NCBI GenBank assembly: GCA_036362985.1
Contig: JAYGXS010000001.1
Location: forward strand, 55,207,466 to 55,271,465
Direction of reading: 5' to 3'
DNA from: Ligula intestinalis
Taxonomy: Eukaryota > Platyhelminthes > Cestoda > Diphyllobothriidea > Diphyllobothriidae
DNA: 64,000 nt
The first letter of the stretch is position 1. The number at the start of each line of letters is the position of its first letter. Positions 23,870 through 35,100 of the stretch are shown one piece after another. The translations under genes were made by a program, and so were the position numbers. The notes below the pieces were generated by a model. That model ran no database searches. It saw only the letters and a list, made by a program, of their open reading frames with translations, and had not been told where the DNA came from.

Positions 23870-24186
23870 CGTGTTCCGGATGCCGAACGTTAGCCGCAAA
23901 GTTCAACAAATTGGAACTCGAAGTCAAGAACATGAACGATTTTATGCCCAGGTCTATTCTTCCGGAGTACACTACGCGGAGAGAAACTCGAAGTAGAACG
24001 AGGGGTATAATGCTGGACACAGCCCCAGGAAACAAGCAAGTGGTGTCAATGATACCCATAAAAACGAGTCTGGTAGCACCTCACGAAGAGCCAAAGACTG
24101 AGAGCAAGGCGCCACCGACTACCAAACAAAAGGCTGCCTTGTTCCGAAAGGGAAGCGGTCGGGCCCGCTCAATAAGCAACTGCTAG
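23870..24186 (+). pseudogene. ORF1-like fragment of the non-LTR element
   Basis: The frame contains a CxxC pair and a short heptad-like stretch (CRTLAAKFNKLELEVKNMND), then a basic, Pro/Lys/Thr-rich tail ending at a stop at 24184-24186. Zinc-knuckle or PHD-like Cys motifs followed by a coiled coil are common in ORF1 of CR1-group elements. Upstream frames contain stops. The role in intact elements would be RNA binding. Confidence 0.5.
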
Positions 24187-26099
24187 TGCAAAAGACAATC
24201 ACAGCACGAGCCGAGGAAGCCCTCACTTTGGTAGGGCCGAATACCTCTCAGCACTCTCCGAATAAAGGCATCGGTGACCGCGTAAAAAGCCTAAGTATTC
24301 TAGATGTCCCAGCAGGCATTCCCATTTAACAAGCCCCGTTTGACTATGCTTAATTGTCGGAGGATAACCAGAACTGCGCAATGAATAAAAGTCTCCCTTT
24401 TAAGGGGAATTGCTTCATTATCCGGGAAATACTTGAGTCCACTTCTGACACCCCCAAGGACAGAAGAGATGCTAACTGAGTGTTATTCCAGGAGCTCCTA
24501 AACGGGATGTTGCAACCATCTGAGGAAATCTTCTTCCAAAAAATCTTCTGTCTTGGAAATTGCCTAAACATAACTCAGAAGACTAGTTTGCGACTACTTA
24601 AACTCGTCCTAACCAGCGACGAGGAAACAAAACTTCTATTGTTCAGGCGTTTTCAATTGAAGTATTCTCGAAAAGTTGTGTTTTTTAGCCATAATAATCT
24701 CCCACTGACAGGATGAAAAGCCGAAAACAAGTTCTAGAATTGATGAAACGGCAAATCAACGGAGAACCGAATCTTTTGTTTTAAAAGTACCAACCAAACG
24801 ACATTCTGCCCCCTCCTAGATCAAATCGATGCGAATTTCCACGCAGCTACTCCAGTAGACTGCGTCGGGGCAAAGATGGACCGCGCAAGACCTTGAAGCC
24901 GGAATTTATGTGTACTAATGCGCAAAGCTTAGTTTCCAAAATAAATGAACTGAGGATCAACATATCCGACCTTTTTCGAGATGTTATTTCGATAACAAAA
25001 ACATGGTTGTCGGACCAGATTGACAATCGAGAGCTTGGAAAACCTGGCTTTTAACGGTTCCCGAAGACAGAGACAGCGAATGAGATGGAGGCGTAGCGAC
25101 CTCCGTGAAGAATCGTTTGCATGTTTCTAAAAAAACGGCAAACTTGTCTTGTCCGGAAGCGGTATGGTTGACTGCAAGAGCAACGGGTTCCCATAGCCTC
25201 GATATCTTAACTGTCTACTGGTCCCCAAGGAACGATTCTAAGCTAATGCCCTATTTCTGAATAAGCTTAAAGCCCTCGGTACGTGGTAAAATAGCCTTAT
25301 AATTGGGGCTTCAATGCCTCTACCATCAACTAGAGCTCCTCCTGAATTGGCATTCGACCACCAGCTCCTGCATATAACTCAATCCCTACTTCTCACCCAG
25401 CACTTCACATCTACCACAAGAAGTTCTGAGGGCCAGAGGATGAACTGCTTCGACCTTGTGCTCATTGAATCACCTGAAAATATTGACATTGTGAATTGCT
25501 TACCCCCACTAGGCCAGAACAACCATTTATTACTCATGTGGGAATAGATTTTACTTTCTTTGCCTGCCAACCGCAACACCTATGACAAAATATTTGGCGT
25601 GGCGATTTCTAGCGGATGAAAAATGATCTCTGTTTCATCGACTGGGCATCCACACTCTCGGACAATGTTAAACAAGCTTGCGAACAATTCGAATAGATAG
25701 TCTATAACCTCATCACTAGCCACTGACCAATCACACACAGAAAAATAACGAACAGACGTCGCTGGTTGACCGTTTCTTTAAAAACTGAAGTTAACAAGAA
25801 GAGGAAACTGCAGAAAACGTCCCTTATTGATAGGACACCTGAATCATTCAATGGTTACAATATGCCGAGGTATCAGGTAAAAAGTCTAATTGTCAGAGAT
25901 ACGCAGACGTTCAAACAGGATCTGTTAAACCGTGTTGTAATTAATCCCAAAGTCCTTTAAAGTCATGTAAGACAGAGCACGTGGAACAATGATCCTTTCC
26001 CCCTATTGCGAACTGTCGAAGTTGCAGAAAGCTGAGGGGACAAGGATAAGGCTGACCATCTCTTCCAGTTCTTCCGGTCCGCGGAGGTGACTGAAGCTG

Positions 26100-27488
26100 A
26101 CTTTTTACCCCACACTTATGAAGACGATTCGATTCCATTTATTAATACAGTCCTCTTCACCGAAGATGTAGCTAGGTCTTAGCTTTTCTAGGCCCCAATG
26201 CGATCTCAAGCAAGCTGTTGAAGGATCTAGCTATTGAAATGCCCGAGCCACTAGCCTTAATCTTCCAGGCTTCGTTTGTTACTGGGTGCCTAACCTCTGA
26301 TTGGAAGACAGCAAAGATCACTCCACTTTTCAAGAGTGGAAGCTGAGCGGCCGCAAATAATTAAATGCCGGTGAGTCTTACCTCAATTTGTTGAAAAACC
26401 ATGGGAAAAAATCATTAAGAAGGCGTTACTGCAGTTCCTTGAGCAGACGCACTTCCTTTACGATGCGCAACACGGCTTTCGCAGTGTTAGGTCCTGTCTA
26501 ACGAACCTGCTCTCCCTACTTGATCGCTGGACCAAAGCACGTGACTGGACCAACACGGTGCATGCTATTTTCTTTGACTTCAAAAAGGCATTTGACAACG
26601 TTCGTCACCAACGTCTTCTGCATAAACTATGCAGCGCGGGCGTTCGCGATTCCCTCTTCCTATGGATCCAAAACTTCTTTACAGCACGGTCCCAAAGAGT
26701 ATAAGTAGGCAGCCAGCAGCCCTTGGGGGCACCTGTGGTGTGTGGTGTCCCAGTTTTAGGTCCCACACTATTCCTTGTTTTCATCAACTACTGTGTCAGG
26801 GACCTAGAAAGCTGTTCAAAATATGGCAGACGAAACCAATCTGCAAGCTAACTTGAAGAGATTGGAGGACTGGTCAAAACATTGGCTTTTGCCTTTCAAT
26901 GTTAGTAAATGCAACTTGCTTCAAATCGGTAGTTGTAGAGCATCACATTTGAATGACTATTCCTTAAACGGTCTGCCGTTGCAACAAGTTGAGTGTCAGA
27001 AAGGCTTGGGTGTGTGGATTACTGCTTCATTTAAACCAACGCTGAACTTTACGAAGCCGGTGAAGTCTGCCAAATCTATACCGCAGCTGATTACACGAGC
27101 CTTTATGCGGTTTGAAAAGGAAAGCTTCATTCAGCAGCAGCTGGAATGCGCTATAGAGGCATGGAGACCTTGCACTGTCAAAGACTGTATTGCCTTAGAG
27201 AAGGTCCCGAGGCGAGCGATAAAAATGGTCAAAATTCTGGGAATACTGCTCTATAGAAGCAGACTGTCAACCCTCGATAGGTTTCCCTTTTCCTACAGGC
27301 AACTTCAAGGGGACTACAAACTTTCATTCCATATTATGAATAACCTCAATTGTTGCTTCGTCCCTGACGATTTACTTAGCCAGGCTTATACGCCAACTTG
27401 CGCGAGCATCCGCTTTAAAATACGCGCCGGCAAAGCAAGGATCGATGGACGAAAATTCTACTTCAGCAACAGAGAAGAAGCAGCGTGA
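26100..27488 (+). pseudogene. Non-LTR reverse transcriptase, broken
   Basis: RT palm motifs are spread over several frames. HAIFFDFKKAFDNVRHQRLL (about 26561-26620) matches the first catalytic Asp region. A GAPVVCGVPVLGPTLFLVFI-type block follows at about 26724-26785. The catalytic FADD is altered to MADETN at 26823. A 221-codon open tail (26823-27488) contains LEDWSKHWLLPFNVSKCNLL and a thumb segment. The loss of the catalytic Asp pair and many stops show inactivation. The order and sequence favour the CR1/Jockey group over RTE. Confidence 0.8.
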
Positions 27489-27560
27489 AACGCCCTTCCC
27501 AAAGACGTTGCCCTCTCGACCTGTGTTAATTAATTTAAGAGCAGACTGGACATGCACCAA

Positions 27561-28366
27561 ATCACATCAGTTCACGCTGCCGTGTAAAAAGACATCATAT
27601 TATTGTATGCTACTCGTGACTTACGAGTATTTATGTTTATATTTCTATTTTGTTTACCTGAAAACTGTTGTGTCTTCCCCCAGAACGTGTAATTGACTTA
27701 CTTCTTTTAAAAATTTCTTTTCATCCATATATTTCCTTTCATCTTGTGCCAAATGCGTTCGTCTTTTTTCCTTAATCTGATACTGATATGTAACCTACTG
27801 GGCAAAGTTGTGTTAACTACTTTAACCCCAAAACTCGGAACTCTTTAGCTTCCTGTGTTTACTTTTCGTGTTACTAGTTTTAGTTGAGTCGTCACTTTAT
27901 TAGTTTGAATTTTGGCAACTAGTTTAGATAGCTTGATTTTTAATTGAATTTTTAAGCGACCTGCCATAGCTACAGTATATTTTAGTAAAAAATCCCTCAA
28001 CATGCATTAAAAATTATTGTGATTTTTATAAGATGGAGCAAAACCTATCTTTCATGGTTTTATTCAAAACTCTAAATTTTGACTTAGTGGCACGCTTAGT
28101 TGCAAGTACTTTCGCACGGTTCTTGTTTCCTATTGGTTGTATTTGTCATCTTAACTATCACATGCACATGTTTATTTATTTAAATAGCTATTTCCCATTA
28201 TTTTATGATTTTATGTGCTCTCCGTTTTAATTAATACTTTTTCTTTGCTGTGTTATGGCCTTACCATGGAAAGCCTATTAACACCACTCCTGTGAGGCAT
28301 AATCCTGAGGCTAGGGATATCCTGATACCTCGGGCAACTTTCTTTTTTCCGGATAGCGAAACTTAC
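27561..28366. other. Non-coding stretch
   Basis: AT-rich, T-rich sequence after the retroelement. It may include the element's 3' untranslated part; no gene seen. Confidence 0.4.
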
Positions 28367-28415
28367 TCGGAAGCAGGGCTTTTGTTTGGCCGTTTCTTAT
28401 GGAGTTTAGCGTTTG
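28367..28415 (-). CDS. Candidate 49-base exon
   Basis: Acceptor gaacctcttgctattag, donor CTTCCGA|GTAAGT and an open frame (QTLNSIRNGQTKALLP) define a small minus-strand exon with one base over at the end. No domain. It could be an upstream exon of the 16.6-20.9 kb gene, but phase requires at least one further exon between. Confidence 0.35.
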
Positions 28416-29772
28416 CTAATAGCAAGAGGTTCATTCATACAGAAAGCGGAATACGTGATTGAAAAACCCAAGGTTTATGCTCTGCAAAACTAATAAAGTT
28501 ACCTTACTTGATTGTTATTTTCTAATCTTTTTTATAATTGAAGTCAGCAATTTATAAGAAATAAAATCTGCTTAAAGTATAATAACATTCAGCTTGCTGC
28601 CTTTACCTTTGAACACCTAGTTCTGGTCGATTTAATTTCTTCTGAAAAAGTTAACAGCCATTTAATTTCACAGTTTTCTAAGATTAACATAAGCTCACTC
28701 ATGCATAGTAACGGGTTGATAAAGCTAGGTAGGCCATGTTGCTGCTGGCTCGAATCTAAATATATGCAGAAGGACACTACCAGCAGTTGATCTACGAGCG
28801 CACCATTTTTGCCGGTGTTAGATCAGTGATAAACCGTGGCATATATGCGTACATTGATCTGTCAGAGGACCCACTCATCTGTCCGCATTGCCATTTGAGC
28901 TCTCTCGAGCGTCCACCACGAGGTGGCTAGGATATAGGTAGAAGGACGTTACCTTCTGAGTCTAACAGAAAAGAATCCCTTAACATTGTAACTCACCATT
29001 CCAGAGGCAAAATTCTAATATCAGAAACTATGTTATTCATTTTACGAAATAAATATGCTCTCATCATTATTATCTTATTAAGGGTACACTCTTTTACTTC
29101 TACCTTCAAATAAGTTCCTGGTTAATGCTTCCAGGTAGGCGAAGAGTGCGAATGAAATTTTTAAGCCCTTCTACACCATACAATCGCCGCCATCTTAGAT
29201 GCTGAAATGAAGGAGTATGGCTAAATGTCCTTTTTAGATTAAAACTTGGATTCAGTTATATTCTTTCTTTGCGAACCAGGCTATCCTTGCATACTGGAGT
29301 TCCATTGAAAAGATAGAAGAGCGGTTTTCAGAGAAGGATAAAAGCAAATTTTTTTAAATCCGTGTAATGCCTACTGATGCAGGACGCTTACTGCTTACAC
29401 CAATCAGCAAACTTCTGCATAGTGTTTAGTATAAACCATTTTTTAAATTATTAATTCCAAATGCGAAAATGTAGCATCACCTAATACAAGAGGATATACG
29501 TTTACCTTGCCAAATCCTTGCAGAAATATTTCCCAAATTCCTTACGTATCATCCTTTTTATTAGCAAAACTGGACTAACAGTACTCACCTTCTTTGAATC
29601 ATATTTTTGTTGCGTACCTTTTCTTTAAAAGAGCATATACACAGTTCGAATAGACCACTAATTTTGAATAGTTTACTAATATAATTAAAACTGTACATTT
29701 TAAAAGTACAAGTAAAAACTTCAAACAAAAATAAATCAAAAGTCGGTATATTTTGATTCCGAATATTGAGGA
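28416..29772. other. 3' flank of the RasGEF gene
   Basis: No exon with good evidence. It presumably contains the 3' untranslated region of the RasGEF gene read on the minus strand. AATAAA-like strings are frequent in this AT-rich DNA, so I do not call a polyadenylation site. Confidence 0.4.
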
Positions 29773-29932
29773 TCAGGTACTTTCGATGATGATTTTAGTT
29801 CTTTGCGATTTATCGCGGAGAAAGCTCTGCCTTTTGATCAATTTCGGAGCTTGAACTGGAAAGGCTTCTGCAAATCCCTCGAAAGATCGCAAATATTCCT
29901 CGATTTCAGGCTTTGGCGCAAACCCGTAAGAC
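29773..29932 (-). CDS. Ras guanine nucleotide exchange factor, last exon
   Basis: Minus-strand terminal exon: acceptor gtcttctgatattttaaag, 160 bases, stop TGA at 29773-29775. It completes the C-terminal helix of the RasGEF (CDC25-homology) domain. SYGFAPKPEIEEYLRSF corresponds to the conserved Y.F.p..eI..yL segment that closes the domain. A short basic tail (KLIKRQSFLRDKSQRTKII) follows. The preceding exon ends with two bases (GT) and this one starts with G, giving a Val codon and an uninterrupted domain. RasGEFs open the nucleotide site of Ras-family GTPases at membranes so that GDP leaves and GTP enters. The subfamily is not decided. Confidence 0.82.
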
Positions 29933-31331
29933 CTTTAAAATATCAGAAGACATGCTTGAAATGGACAATATATAAATAATCAGAACTCCCATTATATTCA
30001 TGTGCCCAATAGTAAAAAATGAAAGTTAGTTTGAAATGATGAGATCTTTCGTAAAATCCCAAGGTTTTAAGCACAGATATAACATTTACTATATTTTTGC
30101 ACCTCTACTACCCATTAATAAAAAAACAGGAACACTATAGCTATTGAGGTCCTGGCGACAAAACACAAATCTTTTCATGTTGTTTACAGAACGAGACATA
30201 TGTATAGTTTTGAAGAATTTCGTAGTATTTCACGAAATAAATTACTTTGTTTGACCTTATATACCGTGCTTTAATGCAAATTTCCTGAGCTCAGTAGAGA
30301 CGCTCTTTGAATAATTGAGTTTGCTGGAATGCGCAACTTATGCAGTAAGTGACCGAACGGAAGTTGATACTCACATCATCAATCAAAAAAGATCATTTTT
30401 TAAAATCAAATAAAGCGATGAAGCATGGATGTATACGGCAATAAAACCAATTATTAGTTTCATAGAACGGTGGCTTTGAGAACGTTTTGTCGATTTTTAG
30501 TCTTGAAAATTACTTGCTGACACATTGGGACCACTATATCAGTATAATTGAAAAACTATTGCTCAGTAGCGGTCATAAAGTGTGCTACATACCAACGTTT
30601 TATATTCTTCTTCAAGCTAACTCGAAAAGTAGAAAAGGTTTTCCGAAGGTCACAGCAAGCTAAACAGGAAACGTGAGAGCGTGCAGGCATTTCGTTCGAT
30701 AATTAAGCAATACTTCGCCTAAATGTGAGCATTGGACGTTATTTTCTGTAACAATAAATTAATTCCTTGTTATTGACGGACAATTCCCACTTAAATTTTC
30801 CCATATGAATAATCTGAAGCGTCAGATTATTGAGGTAAAACCAGGTATCTAAATTAATTGCAGTGTTTACAGTCAACTGTGTGGTGATTTTTATTTAACT
30901 CCGACATCTCCGTAGGTACATAAGTAATCCTTCAATAATCTTGACCCATAAGCATGGTTTTCAATTGATCATTGTCTAAGATGTGCGACAGTGAGCTTTT
31001 TTAAAGTTACCGAAGATACTGTCAAGAGCCTAAAACGTAAAAAGTGGTGCGATAAAGGCCCCTCAGGATAAAGTTTAATGTGTTCCGAAAATTCTCGGCA
31101 GGGAAGCTGTGGGGAGTTTTCGTTTACTTAATATCAAGTAGAAAGTTTTAATGACCTAACAAGTAACAATACATTGCATTTTAATGGGACATCGATTTTC
31201 ATAAAGTAGCGTAGTTAAAGATATATTCGAGTATTATTTCGATAATTTCACTTAAATATTCATTGCAATCAATAATTATGAAATTAAAAAAGTGGTGAGC
31301 GTATACCGTAGGAAATATAAAAAGAACTTAC

Positions 31332-31660
31332 ACTTGACAGTTTTCTTCCGATAACTGTAACCTCTTCATGAAATAACCAAGAATTAAATAGTGCTTCCAA
31401 CACCTCCAATAGTTTACAATCTTTTGTGAATCCTTTTCATCATCTGTTATAAGAGCGTTTTTTGTCTCCCCTGGTGCAATATCATTTTCATCCGGGTGAG
31501 TTTGCGAAGGGAGAAAGAGTGCATTTCCGGAGTCCAGATGAATTAGTTGTTGGAAAATGAGTCCCAAGTAGGGCAGACAAGGCATTTTAGCCGTCTCAAG
31601 ATCATGCCGGTATGTAGTAAATGCGGGCGGAACCATGTACGCACTAAATTCTGCTAATTT
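31332..31660 (-). CDS. RasGEF catalytic domain exon (PCLPYLG motif)
   Basis: A 329-base exon, acceptor gccttctttcaaag, donor CAAGT|GTAAGT. It reads LAEFSAYMVPPAFTTYRHDL, then ETAKMPCLPYLGLIFQQLIH and LDSGN. This is the hallmark of RasGEF catalytic domains (YR..L......PC.P.LG..L.DL....dGN). About 35 acidic residues of linker follow (THPDENDIAPGETK...), where most family members have a short loop. KIVNYWRCWKHYLILGYFMK then fits the NF.K.......i conserved helix. It starts in phase 0, matching the exon at 32597-32692, and ends with two bases matching the last exon. Family identification is strong; Ras versus Rap versus Ral specificity cannot be read from it. Confidence 0.9.
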
Positions 31661-32596
31661 CTTTGAAAGAAGGCAAAAAAGTATGCTAACACGGGCTGCC
31701 TAAACTTTTATATTTATCCGTTAAAGATCAGAAATAACTTTATATAAATTTTTATTTTTCTATTCAAACGCCAAACGAAAGAACGAAGGAAACTTAAAAT
31801 ACTATTTTATGCAAGCAAATATTTTGTAAAGGTCTATTAAATGTTGTCAAATAAATCCAAAGCACGAATAATCGAAAGAATGAGACATAGCTGACGGCGG
31901 GGGGATTTATTTGGCGGTATAATGCTATGAAATATTGAATTGACACTGTATAAAACTAGTATTTTAGTCTCTAAATATGCGAAGAGCTAGTTCACCTTTT
32001 AAAGTTATACCTATTGAATTTTCATGGAATCTGTTAGGTGTTTCACCCTTCAGAATACGTTAACTTCCTTTTGCGATTTGCGGTGAAGCAAAACGGCTTC
32101 CAATTGAGTTGAAAAACTGTAAAAGGAAACACTTAATTTTCCTCCTCAATAGCCATGTGAAACCTTATTACTTTTGTGTCAAATATGGGAGAACTATGTT
32201 GCATGCTTGCAAAATTCACAAAGCCAGTCCTAATTTTCCAGTAAATGCGCAAGTCTTTGCTAGTGACTGGACTTCAAGACCATGAAAAAGCATCGGCTTC
32301 GACTAAAAATAAATGAAGCAATCTATTGAAAAATGATCCGTATTTTGAACAATCCCGACTTCTGTAGCATTTCATTGGGATACCTTGTATCTGAGTATTT
32401 AATTTTAGATGTCCTGTAAATGTGTGAATGGTAATAATTTTCTTAACAAATATCTGCGCGTACATAGCGTGAATGACCCTAACATGAAACTAAATGTTTC
32501 AAGAAAAATCCAAATTCAAATTCAAATAATAGTAATTTGTCATAGAAACGCTGCTTACGGTGCTTCTGCTTCTACTAAATATTTCATTTGACTTAC

Positions 32597-32692
32597 CAAT
32601 TTTATTTTTTTCGAAACTTTTGGCAATGAAGCGTTTTGGATTCCAAGTATTAACGCGAGAAATGAACTGAAGTTATTCATTTTCTTCAGTTC
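32597..32692 (-). CDS. RasGEF catalytic domain exon (NFSS motif)
   Basis: Exactly 32 codons, phase 0 to phase 0. Acceptor ttctttctgttctcatccatag, donor AAATTG|GTAAGT. The translation ELKKMNNFSSFLALILGIQN then ASLPKVSKKIKL matches the l..lNNFsS.laI..gL.n..v.rL conserved block of RasGEF domains, which builds the Ras-binding surface beside the helical hairpin. The usual Arg-Leu-x-x-Thr-Trp that follows is changed here to PKVSKKIK, so this part is divergent. It is too short to stand out as an open frame; it is recognised from motif, borders and phase together. Confidence 0.88.
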
Positions 32693-32931
32693 CTATGGAT
32701 GAGAACAGAAAGAATAAGAAAAAAATGATTTTAGATTTCAAGAATTTGGGCCTGCTAGTGAAAACGGCAGAAAATCTCTTACGTTAGATAAACAACCGGA
32801 ATCTGGCGTAGAAGGCTGTTTTCACACATGCAAAAAATATTAAACCTTCTGGAGACACGAAAAATCAAATAAGACAGGATACATAACATAAGTTCAATAT
32901 GTTATGTATTATCGACAAAACATAGGACCCT

Positions 32932-33050
32932 AGAATGGCTATTGCTGGCTCATTTGCCGTTGTCAGCTAGGTATACCCAACTCCTGTGTTACAGTTGAAT
33001 CTATTCCGTGGGCTCAGTGAATGTTGTCAGTTTCTGTTGTAAGCTTTGGA
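32932..33050 (-). repeat. tRNA-derived SINE-like repeat, copy B (intronic)
   Basis: The minus-strand core gttgggtatacctagctgac then aacggcaaatgagccagcaa and tagccattcta matches the core of the repeats near 5.0 and 51.9 kb. The tRNA-like head is more decayed (attcaactg as a B-box remnant). It lies inside a RasGEF intron, in the same orientation as the gene. Confidence 0.6.
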
Positions 33051-33110
33051 TGCACACCATAAAAAAGGGCGAATCCCTTTAATATTGAAAAGCAAAATTC
33101 AAAGATTTAC

Positions 33111-33160
33111 TTGTGCAGTTAGCAGTTCACCCGTCGTGAATGGCGATGTCATCTGTGTGC
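33111..33160 (-). CDS. Candidate small RasGEF exon
   Basis: A 50-base exon between acceptor tactaccacctcgtgag and donor GCACAA|GTAAAT. It reads TQMTSPFTTGELLTAQ when entered with two bases. This is exactly the phase left by the exon at 33278-33396, and it exits in phase 0 as required by 32692. The phase chain is the main support. The sequence itself is not a recognised RasGEF block and would be an insertion before the NNFSS motif. Confidence 0.45.
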
Positions 33161-33277
33161 CTCACGAGGTGGTAGTAATAATTTGTTTAGAAATAAGATA
33201 ACAGTGCTTGAAAGGCAAAAAAGCAAATAAAATTGCAGAAATAAGGAACTGGTTGGTCTGGTCCACATGAAACTCAC

Positions 33278-33396
33278 CGAACGAGGAGATTAACGCCTCT
33301 GCAGAGACGGAGTCAGCGTGTTGAGAAATTACTTGGATTGTTTTCCTCTTACACCCAACCTCGATGGAGTTGTCCATTAATAAATTACATATTACA
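33278..33396 (-). CDS. RasGEF catalytic domain exon (helix before NNFSS)
   Basis: A 119-base exon, acceptor ggacattatttgcag, donor TTCG|GTGAGT. It reads VICNLLMDNSIEVGCKRKTI then QVISQHADSVSAEALISSF. The pattern (I..L......kRk.I..vi..A) fits the R..vi..FI.iA helix that in RasGEF domains follows the W-V motif and precedes NNFSS. The fit is weaker than for the neighbouring exons. Conserved position, coding composition and both borders support it. Its join to the exon at 37.5 kb is not settled, because the in-phase donor there (GA|GTACGG) is poor. Confidence 0.65.
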
Positions 33397-34759
33397 CTGC
33401 AAATAATGTCCTTTAGTCTAAGACACCATGCATGAGACGCTTTGTGAGTAGATGAGAGGTAAATGTCAAAATTGGGGCTGATAAAGTCATAATCAGCCTC
33501 CTAGAGATTGCAGGTTTTATCACCACGCACTGATCTATATTCACTACTCGTGCTGTGGAATCTTGGATTGATCAGATTGTAATCCATCTAGTAGTTACAT
33601 AACTATTGTTTGCAAATCAAGTCAGTTGATGTTTGGGGCCGTTCTGGTAGCATGGTCTGTTAAACAAAGTTTAACTTTACGTTTTCGCCTTGAGAGGCAC
33701 CCTCAGAACGATCATTAAGGTGAGTGCTTAAGAATCGCCTGGCTCTATCCAGTTATTCTTCACCTGAGGATCACAGCATATCACGGCGCAGGCATATTTC
33801 AAAAAACGCCTGGAGATAAAAGCAGCAGTTAACTTTAGCGCACTGCAGTTGTTTTTGGTGTGTGCAGGAAAACCGAAGAGGAGCTTGAAATAGTATATTA
33901 GATTATTTGTAGATCGACCAACCAATGGCTGGTTCCAACGCTAGGACTGCATGTTTCGCTTTTCGAGAGCACGCGACCACTACACAGAATCTCCTAGATA
34001 ACCTACATGAACCGCTGTGATGTAGGATATTATTAGAGTTGAACCTCGACATCCAAGTAATACATCAGACTTTAGATAGGTAGCAGGCATCCACCGCTAA
34101 AAACTTCGCTTAGTCGGACTCCAGATGTCAAGGTCGGGGAACGTGTGCAAATGCAAAACTCGAAAACCAGGGATCCAGCCTTCATTAAGTAATCAAGCTA
34201 CCATAATGTTCGTCCAAACCAGTAGACCACAGGTACATAGTGCAATAGGTCTTTTGGAAACCGTAGAAGGGATCATCTTATTTGAATGAAACGTGTTTTG
34301 CGAGGATATTTTTGGGCCGCTACGTACACTTCAAACGACAACCATCGCTTGGATTGTTTTTTATAAGTTATCTATCCTCGTGCCAAATAGTCGTGTTCAA
34401 TGAGGGCTCATGGTACCCATTTTCTAGCGCTGTTGGTGTGTTTTGTGGGCTTTTATATGCAAGCATGAGTGGCACACCTTAGTCCACCACTTCATTTTGG
34501 CACAACTGTGGATGGTTCTTGACTGGATATTCGTCTGTACGTTAGCATTTAAAACTTAAAATGACACTATCTAAGTAAATATGCAAGCTCAGCAAGCTTA
34601 GTCTGCTCCACATATCATTCCAAATGTACCTCATCTGCCACATGTGTGGTGCGAACCTAACGGTACCACGCTTAACCATGGCTGGGAAAACTGCCAACTG
34701 ATGCTAATAGTAGAATGCATCATCAGAACAGTATGTTTTGTGTACTTAGTGGCTGATCA

Positions 34760-35100
34760 GCGGACTGAGAGTCAGACAACGACGGCAACTTCTTATCCCT
34801 GGGTGTGTGAATCCTGTCGAGTGGGACAAGAGGGTCAATTTGTGCTGTGGCACATGCAGAGAGTTCACCGGCACTCTTAGCTATTGCACCCACCTCGCAT
34901 CGGACAAATGACCGGCTTGGACGGTGGCCTGATGCTGAAGATGGGGGAGGAGAGTTAGGTCAACGGCTTAGCGCACACTACTCACTGTACGCTGACGCAC
35001 TTAAGGCTATCACGGTGCGCCAAAAGCCGTGGCTTTTACTGTTACGAATTGACGGAACTCCATGCGTTAGCTGACTAGCGGATTGAGAGTCAGGCTATAA
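34760..35100 (+). repeat. Pair of diverged direct repeats
   Basis: ggctgatcagcggactgaga-gtcag at about 34752-34776 recurs as agctgactagcggattgaga-gtcagg at about 35068-35093 with roughly 21 of 25 positions equal. Both are followed by similar tails (cttcttat / ccttctta). The stretch between is GC-richer than the surroundings. An old mobile or tandemly duplicated sequence is likely; type unknown. Confidence 0.4.

Larger units (their letters stand above)
23640..27560 (+). mobile_element. Decayed CR1/Jockey-like non-LTR retrotransposon
   Basis: Plus-strand remnants appear in the order expected of a two-ORF non-LTR element. At about 23870-24190 an ORF1-like segment reads CSGCRTLAAKFNKLELEVKN. At 24900-25000 an apurinic-type endonuclease start reads TNAQSLVSKINELRIN. 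RT blocks follow at 26200-26850, and a C-terminal end at 27485-27540 reads NALPKDVALST then FKSRLD. Stops and frameshifts occur throughout, so it is dead. It lies antisense between minus-strand exons at 28.4 and 20.9 kb, so it is probably intronic. The exact ends are not visible. Confidence 0.85.

Noticed and set aside
23607..24059. 150-codon minus-strand frame
   Set aside because: It is the complement of the ORF1 region of the plus-strand non-LTR element.
32778..32810. 33-base minus-strand exon (PSTPDSGCLSN) before GTAAGA
   Set aside because: Phase-neutral, but there is no pyrimidine tract and no domain match. The RasGEF chain is complete without it.
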